A stretch of DNA of 64,000 nucleotides from Rhizobium sp. NXC14 (GCF_002117485.1 NZ_CP021030.1:2917001-2981000); one strand, 5' to 3'. Positions 33,972 through 44,516 are shown, counted from the stretch's first letter. Notes: generated from the letters alone by a model not told the origin. Numbers and translations: made by a program.

Positions 33972-36900
33972 TTACTCGGCGGCCTGCAACTGCTCCTCGT
34001 CGGGCGCTGCGCGCGGCCCCGTCGCGACCGACATCTCCTCGTGCAGGCGCGCCTCCTCATGGGCATGCGGCTTGGCGAAGCGGGCAAGCAGGAGATAGGC
34101 GACCGGCGTGATGAACAGCGTCACCAGCGTGGCGAAGCCAAGGCCGCCGACGATCACCCAGCCGAGCGCCACGCGCGCTTCCGCACCCGCGCCGTGGGCA
34201 AAGACCAGCGGCACGCCGCCGAGGATGGTGGCGATCATCGTCATCATCACGGGGCGAAGGCGCAGCGCGCAGGCCTTCTCGATCGAAGAGCGCACGTTCT
34301 CGCCCCTGTCACGCAACTGATTTGCGAATTCGACGATCAGGATGCCGTTCTTCGCCATCACGCCGACGAGCAGCACCAGGCCGATCTGGCTATAGATGTT
34401 CAGGCTGGAACCGGTGATGATCAAAGCGAAGACGGCGCAGGCAAGGCCGAGCGGCACCGTCGACATGATGATTACCGATGAGAGCACACTTTCGAACTGG
34501 GCGGCGAGTACCAGGAAGATGATGACGATGGCAAAACCGAAGGTCAGCGTCATGCCGCTCGAATTCTCTTCCAGCGTCGCGGCTTCCGCAAGCGGCAGCA
34601 AACGTGCGCCGGGCGGCAGCAGGGGCTCGGCAAGTTCCGTCACCTGTCTCACGGCATCGCCGAGCGACATGCCGTTCTTGAGGCCGGCGGTGATCGCGAC
34701 GGAGGCGAGCTGCTGCTCGCGGTTCAGCTGCGGCGCGACCGATCCTTCCTTCATCGTGGCGATGACGGACATCGGCACGATCTTGCCGTCACCGGTTTTC
34801 AGGAACACGTTTTCGAGATCCGTGGGATCATCGATAGGCCGCGTCGTCGAAGTCAAAAGCACGGGATAGGATTCCCCGTCGACGAAGACATCGACCACCG
34901 AGCGCCCTTCGAGCAGCGACTGGATCGCCGTCGATAGCCCCGTGATGTCGATGCCGAGATCGGAAGCACGCTCGCGGTCGATCGCCACCGACACCTGCGC
35001 TTGACTGGGCTCGTTGGTGAGCCGCGGCGTATCGTAGTGGCCGGTGGCGTCGAGCCCCTGCACCAGCTTGGCGGCCGCCGCCGTCAGCGCCTCGTGATCG
35101 TTCCCAACAAGCGCCATCTGCACGCCGCTGCCGGCGCCGCGGATGCGCAGGCTGTTGGAAGATATGGCGTTGCCGCGCAGCGCCGGCACCTTCGCTGCCG
35201 CCTGATTGATGTCGCCGACGATCTCGGCCTGGGTCCGGTGACGCTCTCCCCAGGGAGCAAGCGTCAGCACCATGAAGCCGCTGTTCAGCGAGCCGCCCTG
35301 CCCGGAGATCGAGAAGACGTTGCGGATGTCGCCGCTATCGACCAGCGGCTGCAGATATTCCTCGACGAGCTGCATCTTGTCGCGGGTATATTCGAGGCTC
35401 GATCCCTGCGGCGACGTCAGCCGCATCATCACCAGTGACCGGTCCTCCTCGGGCGTGAGCTCGCTCTTGACCGTCGAGAAGGCGATGAGCGCCGCGCCGG
35501 CAAACATCAACGAGACCAGGATAACCACGAAGGGCGCGTTGAGGCACCCGTGCAGTGCCCATTTGTAGCAACGGGCGAGCGCGCCGCCGAAGCGACCGAG
35601 CGCTCCGTGATCCTCAATCATCGGCTTCGTCAGCATGCGCGAGGCGAGCATCGGGCAGAGCGTCAGCGCCACGATCGACGATAGTCCTACCGAGAAGGCG
35701 AGTACAAAGCCGAATTCGCGGAAGAGACCGCCGACCTGCCCCGGCAGGAACGAAAGCGGGATGAAGACGGCCGCCAGCGTCGCTGTCGTGGCGATAACTG
35801 CGAAGAACACTTCGCGGGTGCCGAGCACGGCGGCCGCGCGCGGTCCCATGCCCTCGGCGCGCCGGCGCACGATGTTTTCGAGCACCACAATCGCGTCGTC
35901 GACGACGAGGCCGGTCGCCAGCACGATGGCGAGCAGCGTCAGGATGTTGATTGAGAAACCGACCATGTAAATTGCCGCCAGCGTGCCGATCAGCGCCACG
36001 GGCATACTGACGGCCGGGATCAGCGTTGCCCGCCAGTCGCGCAGGAAGAGATAGATAACCGCGGTGACGATGACGGCGGCAAGCACCAGCGCCAGCACCA
36101 CCTCATGGATCGCGCCCTGGATGAAGACCGCATCGTCGCTGGTGATGGCGATCGTCGTTCCCTCGGGCAGCGTCTTCGATAGTTGCTCGACGGCCGCCTT
36201 GATGCCGGTCGAAATATTGAGCGTATTCGACTGCGCCTGACGGATGATGCCAAGGCCGATGCCGGGCTTGCCGTTCGAGCGCAGCGCCGTATCGCCGTCG
36301 CGCGGCCCGAGCGTCACCGTCGCGACATCGCCCAGCCGGACGCGGTCTTGCAGCATGACATCGGAAAAATCCGCCGGCGTCTGCAGATTGGCGGTGGCAC
36401 GCACGACGATATCCTGCGTCGCGCTCTTCAGCGAGCCGGCCGGCACGTCGAGCGCGGCATTGTCGAGCGCCTTGGTAAGGTCGCCAATGGTGAGCCCGCG
36501 GCTGGCGAGCGCCCCCTGATCGACATCGACGCGGAAGACCTTCTCCTGGTCGCCATATTCCTCGACATCCGCGACGCCATCGACGGAGGCGAGGCGATCG
36601 ATCACCTCGTTCTCGACGAGCTGCGTCAGGTCGTCCATGTTGAGCTTGGTGGAGGTGACGGCAAGGCGCATGATCGGCGAAGAATCCGAATCCGCCTTGA
36701 CGATCTGCGGCGCATCTGCCTCGTCTGGCAGGTTCTGCGTGATGCGGCCGATTGCATCGCGCACGTCGTTGGCGGCGACGGCGAGATCGATCGCATCGGA
36801 GAATTCGAGCGTCACCCGGCTCTGGCCGAAGGAAGAGGTCGAGGAGATCGACTTCAGGCCGCTGACGCGGGCGACTGCACCCTCGATCACCTTGGTCAGT

Positions 36901-37127
36901 TCCTGGTCAATCGTCTGCGGTGAAGCGCCGTCGAAAGTGGTGCGCACGGTGACGACGGGACGGTCGACATCAGGCAGCTCCCGCACCTCGACGCCGACAT
37001 AGGCTGCAAGGCCGGCGACGACCATCAGCGTATTGAACACCAGCGCCAGGATCGGCCGGCGAACGAAAAGCGCGGTGAAACTCTGCTTGCTCGACGCTCG
37101 GTCCTGAGGCAGTTCCGTCACGTTCAT
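33972..37127 (-). CDS. RND-family efflux pump, inner-membrane transporter
   Basis: 1051 residues, 12 membrane segments with two large periplasmic loops. The proton relay pair is in ATGLVVDDAIVVLENIVRR. The N-terminus has FVRRPILALVFNTLMVVAGL and DVDRPVVTVRTTFDGASPQT. It resembles the MexF/OqxB-related hydrophobe/amphiphile group; substrates cannot be inferred. Its ATG overlaps the adaptor stop by 4 bases. No outer-membrane TolC-type gene follows, so an unlinked one must serve it. Confidence 0.93.
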   Translation of the reverse strand: MNVTELPQDRASSKQSFTALFVRRPILALVFNTLMVVAGLAAYVGVEVRELPDVDRPVVTVRTTFDGASPQTIDQELTKVIEGAVARVSGLKSISSTSSFGQSRVTLEFSDAIDLAVAANDVRDAIGRITQNLPDEADAPQIVKADSDSSPIMRLAVTSTKLNMDDLTQLVENEVIDRLASVDGVADVEEYGDQEKVFRVDVDQGALASRGLTIGDLTKALDNAALDVPAGSLKSATQDIVVRATANLQTPADFSDVMLQDRVRLGDVATVTLGPRDGDTALRSNGKPGIGLGIIRQAQSNTLNISTGIKAAVEQLSKTLPEGTTIAITSDDAVFIQGAIHEVVLALVLAAVIVTAVIYLFLRDWRATLIPAVSMPVALIGTLAAIYMVGFSINILTLLAIVLATGLVVDDAIVVLENIVRRRAEGMGPRAAAVLGTREVFFAVIATTATLAAVFIPLSFLPGQVGGLFREFGFVLAFSVGLSSIVALTLCPMLASRMLTKPMIEDHGALGRFGGALARCYKWALHGCLNAPFVVILVSLMFAGAALIAFSTVKSELTPEEDRSLVMMRLTSPQGSSLEYTRDKMQLVEEYLQPLVDSGDIRNVFSISGQGGSLNSGFMVLTLAPWGERHRTQAEIVGDINQAAAKVPALRGNAISSNSLRIRGAGSGVQMALVGNDHEALTAAAAKLVQGLDATGHYDTPRLTNEPSQAQVSVAIDRERASDLGIDITGLSTAIQSLLEGRSVVDVFVDGESYPVLLTSTTRPIDDPTDLENVFLKTGDGKIVPMSVIATMKEGSVAPQLNREQQLASVAITAGLKNGMSLGDAVRQVTELAEPLLPPGARLLPLAEAATLEENSSGMTLTFGFAIVIIFLVLAAQFESVLSSVIIMSTVPLGLACAVFALIITGSSLNIYSQIGLVLLVGVMAKNGILIVEFANQLRDRGENVRSSIEKACALRLRPVMMTMIATILGGVPLVFAHGAGAEARVALGWVIVGGLGFATLVTLFITPVAYLLLARFAKPHAHEEARLHEEMSVATGPRAAPDEEQLQAAE

Positions 37128-38329
37128 TGGGTGGCGACCTCCCCACTCGCGGCAACATCGGCGGAAACACGCACCGCGCCACCCTCACGCACGCGCTGCA
37201 GGCCCTGCGTCACGATCTTGTCGCCGTCCTTGAGGTCGGCCTTGACGAGAATGAAGTCGGGATTGCGCTGCACGACGCTCACGCGCACCTTGTGCGACTT
37301 GTCGTCGGTCACACGCCAGACGAAGGACCCTTGCGAATCCCACTGCACCGACTGCGGATCGACCGCCGGATATTTGTCGCCGGGGAATTTCATGCTGACG
37401 CTGAAGGACATGCCGGCGCGCAGCTCGTCGGAGGCATTGTCGATGCGGGCGCGCAGGCGCAGCGTGCGGCTTGCCGCATCAATGCGGTTGTCGACAGCCT
37501 CGATCACGCCGGAAAACATCTGCCCCGGTCTTGCCACCGACATCGCCTCAACCGGCTGGCCGACCGCAACCGTGTTGGCAAAGCGCTCCGGCACCCAGAA
37601 ATCGACGAGGATTTCCGACCGATCGTCCAGTGTGACGATCGGCGTGGTTGTGGTGACATTGTCGCCGATATTGACGGGCACGATGCCGACGATGCCGTCG
37701 ATCGGGGCCGTGATGTTGCGTCGGGCGAGATTGAGTTCGGCGGCCTGCAACTGCAGTCGCGCGCCCTGCTCGGCGATCTCGGAATCGAAGACGTCCATGC
37801 GCGACACGCTGGACTTGATGTTGTGATAGAGATTGGATTTCTCGACCGCGGCCTTCACCGCCACGTCCGCCTGGCCGCGGGCGATCACCTGCTCCTCGCT
37901 GTCGAGCTTGGCGAGCACCTGCCCGGCTTTCACCCTGTCGCCCGACTTGATGAGGATTTCGCGGATCGTGCCCGATGCCTGCGGCGTTACCGCGACGGAA
38001 CGGATCGCATCGCCTGTACCGATGGCATTCAGCCGGTCGTTGACGACGCCCTGGACGACGGCTTCCGTCGCGACGAGAATGGCGCTGTTGCGCCCGCCGC
38101 CGCGGCGGTTTTGACCCTGTCCTTGCCCCTCGCCCCGTTGTCCCCGTGCCCCGGCGGAAGCACCGGCGTCCGCAGTCTCCTCGGCCTTCGGCGCAATCTT
38201 CGAAACGAGACTGTCGGGGATGCCGGCATCACGCATCTTATCGCCGGCGCCGGGCGCAAGGAAAACCCACGCGGCGAAGCCGGCAATGATGACGATGAGT
38301 GAAAGTATAAACTGCTTCCAAAAGGCCAT
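37124..38329 (-). CDS. RND efflux periplasmic adaptor (membrane fusion protein)
   Basis: 401 residues. One N-terminal anchor (FILSLIVIIAGFAAWVFLAP), then a Gly/Gln/Arg-rich linker of about 40 residues (GQRGEGQGQGQNRRGGGRN) that is unusual for adaptors. The lipoyl/barrel-sandwich halves are VAVTPQASGTIREILIKSGD and LARRNITAPIDGIVGIVPVN. The hairpin between them is short. It links the pump encoded next to it to an outer-membrane channel. First gene of the two-gene operon. Confidence 0.92.
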   Translation of the reverse strand: MAFWKQFILSLIVIIAGFAAWVFLAPGAGDKMRDAGIPDSLVSKIAPKAEETADAGASAGARGQRGEGQGQGQNRRGGGRNSAILVATEAVVQGVVNDRLNAIGTGDAIRSVAVTPQASGTIREILIKSGDRVKAGQVLAKLDSEEQVIARGQADVAVKAAVEKSNLYHNIKSSVSRMDVFDSEIAEQGARLQLQAAELNLARRNITAPIDGIVGIVPVNIGDNVTTTTPIVTLDDRSEILVDFWVPERFANTVAVGQPVEAMSVARPGQMFSGVIEAVDNRIDAASRTLRLRARIDNASDELRAGMSFSVSMKFPGDKYPAVDPQSVQWDSQGSFVWRVTDDKSHKVRVSVVQRNPDFILVKADLKDGDKIVTQGLQRVREGGAVRVSADVAASGEVATQ

Positions 38330-38586
38330 TCACGTCTCCGGAGGGACTCGAGGTTGGACCAGGGCCGGTCGAAAGAGGCGCTGCGGGATCAAGCTTCCCA
38401 TCTGGTGCGACAATATCGCGCGTTTACAGCTTACCGACAAGCATAAGCGGCCGGCATTACCGATTTGTAATATCAGCGAAGATTGGAAATAACCCGGCCG
38501 CTCACTTTTGCTTGAACGAAACTCGAAAACCTCTTGTCGCCGTCGTTACAGAAGCGAGATAACCAGCAAAACCAGTGAAGAACTAG

Positions 38587-39495
38587 CTATCGACGCAGCG
38601 ACCACCGCAGGCCGATGGTTGCTGCGATCCCCAGTATCGGCCAAACCGCCCAGAAGGTCCCGCTCCAGGTGAGGACGTTGATGCCGATGATGCCGAGCGC
38701 CACAATCGCGAGCGTGGCCATCCTGCGGTCGAAACGCGTCTGTTCACGATTCCAGGCGAGCGCTGCAACAACGGCTATCGCAAGCAGTGGAAAGCGCGCC
38801 CAGAAAACACCCTGCCACGACAGGAGATTGATGAAGATCAGCACGAGGGCGATGACGCCAAGCACGGCAAACAGCCTCCGTCCGCCGGACACCGGCCTTG
38901 CCTCGGCCGTGACGGCGGCGGCTGGCTGTTGCCGGGAGGCGGGTCGTTCGGCAGGCGGCGTTTCGTCGCCTCCCTCGCCGATTCTCACCGCGTAGCTCGG
39001 CACGCCCTCTTCGACGTTCTTCACTGTCAGCGGCCCGAGAAACTCGAAACCAACAGCCACCTTTTTGCGCACCTGATCGTAGACGGTGCTTGATATTACG
39101 ATGCCTCCGGGCGAAGCCGACGTCTGCAGCCGCGCGGCGATATTGACGCCGTCGCCATAAATGTCATCGCCTTCGACGATCACGTCGCCGAGATTGATGC
39201 CGATGCGGAAGAGCATGCGCCCGTCGCTCGGGCGGCCGGCATTGAAGCCGGCAAGTTCGTTCTGGGTATCGACGGCCGCGCGCACGGCTTCGACGACGCT
39301 CGGAAACTCGGCGATCAGTCCATCGCCCCAGGTGTTGACGACGCGGCCGCCATGGCTCTCGATCAAATGTGCCATCGCGTCGCGGCAGCGCTTCAGCGTC
39401 GCAAGCGTCCCCTCCTCGTCGGCCCCCATCAGCCGTGTGTAGTCTTGCACGTCAGCACAGAAGATCGTCGTCAGCTTCCGCCGCGTTTCACTCAT
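38587..39495 (-). CDS. class III adenylate/guanylate cyclase with C-terminal 2TM repeats
   Basis: About 302 residues from ATG 39495. The cyclase domain is at residues 5-170: metal Asp15 (IFCADVQDYT), NTWGDG with metal Asp58, and DDIYGDGVNIAARL with the transition-state Asn and Arg. The usual base-selecting Lys before T-x-G-D is Asn54. After a Pro/Ala linker two tandem two-helix units end the protein: INLLSWQGVFWARFPLLAIA and INVLTWSGTFWAVWPILGIA are clear internal duplicates. The catalytic domain first and the membrane part last is the reverse of the common order. Confidence 0.85.
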   Translation of the reverse strand: MSETRRKLTTIFCADVQDYTRLMGADEEGTLATLKRCRDAMAHLIESHGGRVVNTWGDGLIAEFPSVVEAVRAAVDTQNELAGFNAGRPSDGRMLFRIGINLGDVIVEGDDIYGDGVNIAARLQTSASPGGIVISSTVYDQVRKKVAVGFEFLGPLTVKNVEEGVPSYAVRIGEGGDETPPAERPASRQQPAAAVTAEARPVSGGRRLFAVLGVIALVLIFINLLSWQGVFWARFPLLAIAVVAALAWNREQTRFDRRMATLAIVALGIIGINVLTWSGTFWAVWPILGIAATIGLRWSLRR

Positions 39496-39697
39496 TGTCG
39501 CTCGCCTTTGCGCTATCCCGAAAGGTCGCTGCAAGGTGGATTTGGGTTGAGTGGAGACCAATATGAACGATTGCAGCGGCGTTAAATTACGCAGCCTTTG
39601 TGTTTGTTGCCATCGATAATTGCCGATCGCCGCCGGATGCGGACAAAGGATGGAGGCGTACGATGCGCCTTAGCCCGACACGTTGCAAAAAACCGGA

Positions 39698-41248
39698 TCA
39701 TTGAACGATCTTGCGCGGGCTTGCCGTGTGTTCCTTCGCCACGCTGCTCGAACCGTCGATTTCCTGAAGCAGCACATCGTAGCCCCAAAGATCGGCAAGA
39801 TGTTGCAGGACGAGCTTCGTGTCACCTTCCTGCAGATAGCAGCCGTTCATGACGATATGCTGCAGCAACAGGCGACGGTCGCCGGCGAGATCGACATCGA
39901 CGATATCGATTGCCGGATCGGTCCAGCCGATATCGTATTCGCGGGAGAGCTGGCGGCGAATGCGCAGATAGCCGCGTTCATTGTGAATTGCCGAAACCAG
40001 CACACCTTCGGTCTGTTCCGGGTCGTCGTAGAGATGGAACAGCCGAAACCGTCGGATCAGGTTCGGACTGAGGAACTGGCTGATGAAACTTTCGTCGCGG
40101 TAATTCGCCCAGATGTCGCGCAGGACCACCATCGCGTCGCCTCTTCCCGCGATATCGGGAAACCATGCCCGGTCCTCTTCCGTCGGCTTCGTGACGATCC
40201 TCTCGATGTCCTGCATCATCGCAAAACCAAGCGCATAGGGATTGAAACCCGAGAACCGCCGATCGTCGTAGTTTGGCTGGAAGACGACATTGGCGTGCGA
40301 CTTCAGGAATTCGAGGAAGTTGCCGTCGCTGATCTGCCCCCGCTCGTGAAGTCGGTTCATGATCTGATAGTGGACGAAGGTGGCGGTTCCCTCGTTCATC
40401 ACCTTGGTCTGCCGCTGGGGATGGAAATATTGCGCGACGTGGCGCACGATGCGAAGGATCTCTCGCTGCCACGGCTGCAGCCGGGGCGCAGATTTCTCGA
40501 GAAAATAGAGGATATTATCCTGCGGGAGACCGAGCGCGGCGCGCCGCTTTTCCAAGCCTATGTCACCCGTCTTCTTCGCCTTCCCGACGGGAACCGTGCG
40601 CCACAGATCGTTGAACATCTGCTCCTCGTGGGCGCGACGCTCCTGTTCCCGCTTCTCCTCCTGGCGAAGGTCGATGGTGGTCTTGCCGGCATATCGATGC
40701 ACCCCATGCGACATGAGCGCATGCGCCGCATCGAGCGTTCTTTCGACCGCCGTCTCGCCGTAGCGCTCTTCGCAGCGGGTGATATAGCCTTTGGCGAAAT
40801 CGAGATAATCAAGAATTCCCTCGGCATCGGTCCAGAGCTTGAAGAGATAGTTGTTCTTGAAGAAGTGATTGTGGCCGAAGGCCGCATGGGCGGTGACGAG
40901 CGTCTGCATCGTCGCCGTGTTTTCCTCCATCAGATAGGAGATGCAGGGAGAGCTGTTGATGACGATCTCGTAGGCAAGATCGCGCATCCCGCGGCGGTAG
41001 AAGGTCTCGTGATGCGCGAAGTGCTTTCCGAAGGACCAATGACGGTAAAAGAGCGGCATGCCGGTTGAGGAATAGGCATCCAGCATCTGCTCCGAGGTAA
41101 TGACTTCGATCTGGTTCGGATAGACATCGAGGCCGAGTTCACCGAGCGCGATCTCTTCGCACGCATCGTGGATGCGCTGCAGCGTTGCAAAGTCCCAGTC
41201 GGCCCCCTCGAATAGGAGCCGCTCTCTTGGCCTCACCGTCATGGTCAT
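39698..41248 (-). CDS. SpoVR family protein
   Basis: 516 residues. The family signature is near the start: YPNQIEVITSEQMLDAYSST and PLFYRHWSFGKHFAHHETFY, then INSSPCISYLMEENTATMQT and AAFGHNHFFKNNYLF. Function is unsettled; in enterobacteria the homolog YcgB belongs to the nitrogen/stationary-phase stress set with YeaG and YeaH. It is last in the prkA-DUF444-spoVR operon and overlaps DUF444 in ATGA. Confidence 0.93.
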   Translation of the reverse strand: MTMTVRPRERLLFEGADWDFATLQRIHDACEEIALGELGLDVYPNQIEVITSEQMLDAYSSTGMPLFYRHWSFGKHFAHHETFYRRGMRDLAYEIVINSSPCISYLMEENTATMQTLVTAHAAFGHNHFFKNNYLFKLWTDAEGILDYLDFAKGYITRCEERYGETAVERTLDAAHALMSHGVHRYAGKTTIDLRQEEKREQERRAHEEQMFNDLWRTVPVGKAKKTGDIGLEKRRAALGLPQDNILYFLEKSAPRLQPWQREILRIVRHVAQYFHPQRQTKVMNEGTATFVHYQIMNRLHERGQISDGNFLEFLKSHANVVFQPNYDDRRFSGFNPYALGFAMMQDIERIVTKPTEEDRAWFPDIAGRGDAMVVLRDIWANYRDESFISQFLSPNLIRRFRLFHLYDDPEQTEGVLVSAIHNERGYLRIRRQLSREYDIGWTDPAIDIVDVDLAGDRRLLLQHIVMNGCYLQEGDTKLVLQHLADLWGYDVLLQEIDGSSSVAKEHTASPRKIVQ

Positions 41249-42519
41249 GGCGTCACCTTCGACTGTGCCTCACGTTTCTGGAAGAGATCGTGGAAAACAG
41301 GGAATATTTCGCTTCGCCGGCAGACCTTGCGCATTGAAAGCGGCAGCGGTTCGGAACGGATCCCATCATAGAGCATCCACAGCGGCGATCGCGATATTGA
41401 AGAATCGCCGCCCTCCTCGCCGACTTCGATATAGGCGAAATACTGGCATAGCGGCAAAATCTCGCGCAGCAGCTGCCCGGTCAGATTTCCGTCCGAATGG
41501 GCGTTGTCGCCATCCGAGGCCTGGGCACCATAAATATTCCACTCCGCCGGGTCGAAACGCGCTGCGATAATTGCCCGCATTGCGGCAAGCGCACTCGAAA
41601 CCAGCGTGCCACCCGTCGCCGGGCCGTAGAAGAAGGTTTCCTCATCGACCTCCTCAGCCCTGTCGGTATGACGGATGAAGACGATTTCCACCTTCTTGTA
41701 GCGTTTCGACAGGAAAAGGTAGAGCAGCAGATAGAATCGCTTCGCGAGGTCCTTCATGTGCTCCGACATGGAGCCTGACACGTCCATCAGGCAGAACATC
41801 ACCGCTTTAGCGACTGGCTTCGGCTCGTTTTCGAAGCGGCGATAGCGGACATCAAGCGGATCGATATAGGGAATGCGCCGGCTTTTTTCCGTCAGGGCTT
41901 TGAGTTTTGTCTCAAGTGCCAGACGGGTCTCCTCGTCCTTGCATTCCTCGATCTGCCGCTGCAGGGCTTCGATTTCTTCGCGGCGTGGGCGGCCAAGCGC
42001 AACGCGGCGCATCATTGCCAGCTTCGTCGTGCGGCCGACGGCAATGTTGGAAGGCGACCCTGATACGGAATAGCCGGCCCGGAACGGAGTTTCCTCCTCG
42101 GTTTCGGCTAGACGCCGCTTGGCGAGGTCTGGCAATTCGAGGTCGTCAAGGAACACATCGAGGAATTCCTCCCGCGTCAGTACGAAACGGAAGCCATCCT
42201 CACCGTCGCCCTCGCCTGCATCTTTTGGTTTTCCGCCCTTCCCGCCCGGCGGCCGCGGAATGATGTCCCCCTCGACGAAAGCCCGGTTCCCGGGCAGGAT
42301 GTGGTCGGCAATGCCGCCTTCACCCCTTCGAAAGCTTGGTTCTGCCATCCCATCGATCGGCAGGCTGATCTCCCCGCCGTCGAGCACGTCTCGAATGTTT
42401 CGATTTTGCAGCGAACGTTTCACCGCCTGCTGCACGGCTCCCTTCATGCGTCGAAGGAACCGCTGACGATTTTCCAGACTTTTACCGCGCGGATTTAGCC
42501 GCCGGTCGACAATGTGCAT
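41245..42519 (-). CDS. DUF444 family (YeaH-like) protein
   Basis: 424 residues. It starts MHIVDRRLNPRGKSLENRQR. A von Willebrand A-like MIDAS segment is visible: MFCLMDVSGSMSEHMKDLAK (DxSxS), then FIRHTDRAEEVDEETFF and ATGGTLVSSALAAM. It is the partner of the PrkA kinase in most genomes that have both; how it acts is not known. It starts 12 bases after the prkA stop and overlaps spoVR by 4 bases. Confidence 0.93.
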   Translation of the reverse strand: MHIVDRRLNPRGKSLENRQRFLRRMKGAVQQAVKRSLQNRNIRDVLDGGEISLPIDGMAEPSFRRGEGGIADHILPGNRAFVEGDIIPRPPGGKGGKPKDAGEGDGEDGFRFVLTREEFLDVFLDDLELPDLAKRRLAETEEETPFRAGYSVSGSPSNIAVGRTTKLAMMRRVALGRPRREEIEALQRQIEECKDEETRLALETKLKALTEKSRRIPYIDPLDVRYRRFENEPKPVAKAVMFCLMDVSGSMSEHMKDLAKRFYLLLYLFLSKRYKKVEIVFIRHTDRAEEVDEETFFYGPATGGTLVSSALAAMRAIIAARFDPAEWNIYGAQASDGDNAHSDGNLTGQLLREILPLCQYFAYIEVGEEGGDSSISRSPLWMLYDGIRSEPLPLSMRKVCRRSEIFPVFHDLFQKREAQSKVTP

Positions 42520-42531
42520 AATGGCTCCGCA

Positions 42532-44475
42532 TTAACTTGCCTGTTTGACGCGCATGTACCATTCGACGAGGCGCCGAACCTGCCGTTCCGTGTAACCTCG
42601 CGCGGCCATGCGCGAGACGAATTCGCTATGCTTCTTTTCTGTTTCCGAATCCTTCTTCGATCCGAAGGAAATCACCGGCAAGAGATCTTCGACCTGCGAG
42701 AACATACGCTTCTCGATGACTTCCCGGATTTTCTCGTAGCTCGTCCATGACGGATTTTTTCCGCCATTCGCTGCCCGCGATCTCAGTGAGAACTTGACGA
42801 TTTCGTTGCGGAAATCCTTCGGATTGGCGATTCCCGCCGGCTTTTCGATCTTCGTCAGCTCCTGATTGAGGAGCTCGCGGTCGAGAAGCTGACCAGTATC
42901 GGGATCCTTGAAGTCCACATCTTCGATCCACGCATCGGCATAATCTACGTAGCGGTCGAACAGATTCTGTCCGTAGTCCGCATAAGATTCAAGATAGGCC
43001 TTCTGTATCTCGTTGCCAATGAACTCTGCGTAGCGTGGCGCAAGATCGGCCTTGATGAACTCGAGATAACGCTTCTCGACATCATCGGGAAACTGCTCGC
43101 GACGGATCGCCTGTTCCAGCACATACATCAGATGGACGGGATCAGCGCCAATGTCAGTCGTGTCGTGATTGAAGGTGGAGGCGAGCACTTTGAAGGCGAA
43201 GCGGGTCGATATTCCGTCCATGCCTTCGTCGATACCGGCAGCATCCCGGTATTCCTGGACGCTGCGGGCACGCGGATCGCTTTCTTTCAGGCTCTCCCCG
43301 TCATAGGTGCGCATCTTCGAGAAGAAGGTCGAATTCTCGTGCTTGCGCAGACGCGAAAGAACGGAGAAACGCGCCAGCATTTCGAGCGTTGCCGGGGCGC
43401 ATGGTGCGTCCACCAGTTCCGATCCCTCGATCAGCTTTTCGTAGATCCTCTGTTCTTCTGTCACCCGCAGGCAATAGGGCACTTTGATCACACAGATACG
43501 GTCGATGAAGGCCTCATTGTTCTTGTTGGCCTTGAAAGTCTGCCACTCCGCCTCATTCGAATGAGCGAGGACGATTCCGGAGAAAGGTATGGCGCCGATA
43601 TTCTCCGAGCCGATATAGTTGCCCTCCTGCGTTGCCGTCAGCAACGGATGCAGCATCTTGATCGGCGCCTTGAACATCTCCACGAATTCGAGCACGCCTT
43701 GATTGGCGCGGTTCAGCCCGCCCGAATAGCTGTAGGCATCCGGATCGTTCTGAGAGTAGGTTTCCAGCTTGCGGATATCTACCTTGCCGACCAACGAGGA
43801 GATGTCCTGGTTGTTCTCATCGCCTGGCTCGGTCTTGGCAATTGCGATCTGGCGCAATCGCGAGGGTTGTATCCTGACGACGCGGAATCGGGAGATATCG
43901 CCTCCGAAATCGTCGAGCCGCTTCAGGCACCACGGGCTCATCAATCCGTTCAGCCGCCGCTGCGGGATTCCGTATTGCTCCTGCAGGAGCGGGCCCATCG
44001 TCTCCGGATCGAAGAGATTGAGCGGGCTTTCGAACACGGGGCTGATCTCTTCGCCCGCCTTCAGCACATAGATCGGATGCACTTCCATCAACTGCTTCAG
44101 CCGCTCAGCCAAGGACGACTTGCCGCCCCCGACCGGACCGAGCAGATAAAGAATCTGCTTGCGCTCCTCGAGCCCCTGCGCTGCATGCCGAAAGAAGGAG
44201 ACGATGCGTTCGATTGTCTCTTCCATGCCGTGAAAACCGGCAAAGGCCGGATAAACCCGGATCGTCCTGTTCATGAAGATCCTGCCGAGGCGCGCGTCCT
44301 TGGCGGTGTCCACCATCTGTGGTTCGCCTATGGCAGCGAGCAGACGCTCGGTGGCGTTGGCATAGGCGATCGGATCGGTCTTGCAGAGATCAAGATATTC
44401 CGAGACCGACATGTCGCTTTCGCGACGCGCTTCATAACTGCGGGTAAACGCATCGAATACGGATTCACTCAGCAT
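42532..44475 (-). CDS. prkA: PrkA (YeaG-like) AAA+ serine protein kinase/protease
   Basis: 647 residues. An AAA+ core with Walker A LGPVGGGKSSLAERL (Lys119) and the preceding RTIRVYPAFAGFHGMEETIE; SEYLDLCKTDPIAYANATER is the family N-terminus. The C-terminal PrkA domain contains SFGSKKDSETEKKHSEFVSR. Family members are reported as Ser kinases and, in Bacillus, as ATP-dependent proteases. GGAGGT precedes the ATG. The upstream region has an EcfG-like promoter and palindromes. Confidence 0.94.
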   Translation of the reverse strand: MLSESVFDAFTRSYEARRESDMSVSEYLDLCKTDPIAYANATERLLAAIGEPQMVDTAKDARLGRIFMNRTIRVYPAFAGFHGMEETIERIVSFFRHAAQGLEERKQILYLLGPVGGGKSSLAERLKQLMEVHPIYVLKAGEEISPVFESPLNLFDPETMGPLLQEQYGIPQRRLNGLMSPWCLKRLDDFGGDISRFRVVRIQPSRLRQIAIAKTEPGDENNQDISSLVGKVDIRKLETYSQNDPDAYSYSGGLNRANQGVLEFVEMFKAPIKMLHPLLTATQEGNYIGSENIGAIPFSGIVLAHSNEAEWQTFKANKNNEAFIDRICVIKVPYCLRVTEEQRIYEKLIEGSELVDAPCAPATLEMLARFSVLSRLRKHENSTFFSKMRTYDGESLKESDPRARSVQEYRDAAGIDEGMDGISTRFAFKVLASTFNHDTTDIGADPVHLMYVLEQAIRREQFPDDVEKRYLEFIKADLAPRYAEFIGNEIQKAYLESYADYGQNLFDRYVDYADAWIEDVDFKDPDTGQLLDRELLNQELTKIEKPAGIANPKDFRNEIVKFSLRSRAANGGKNPSWTSYEKIREVIEKRMFSQVEDLLPVISFGSKKDSETEKKHSEFVSRMAARGYTERQVRRLVEWYMRVKQAS

Positions 44476-44516
44476 GGGACCTCCATTAAGGTTATGCCGC
44501 AGGCTCTAAGCCGTAT

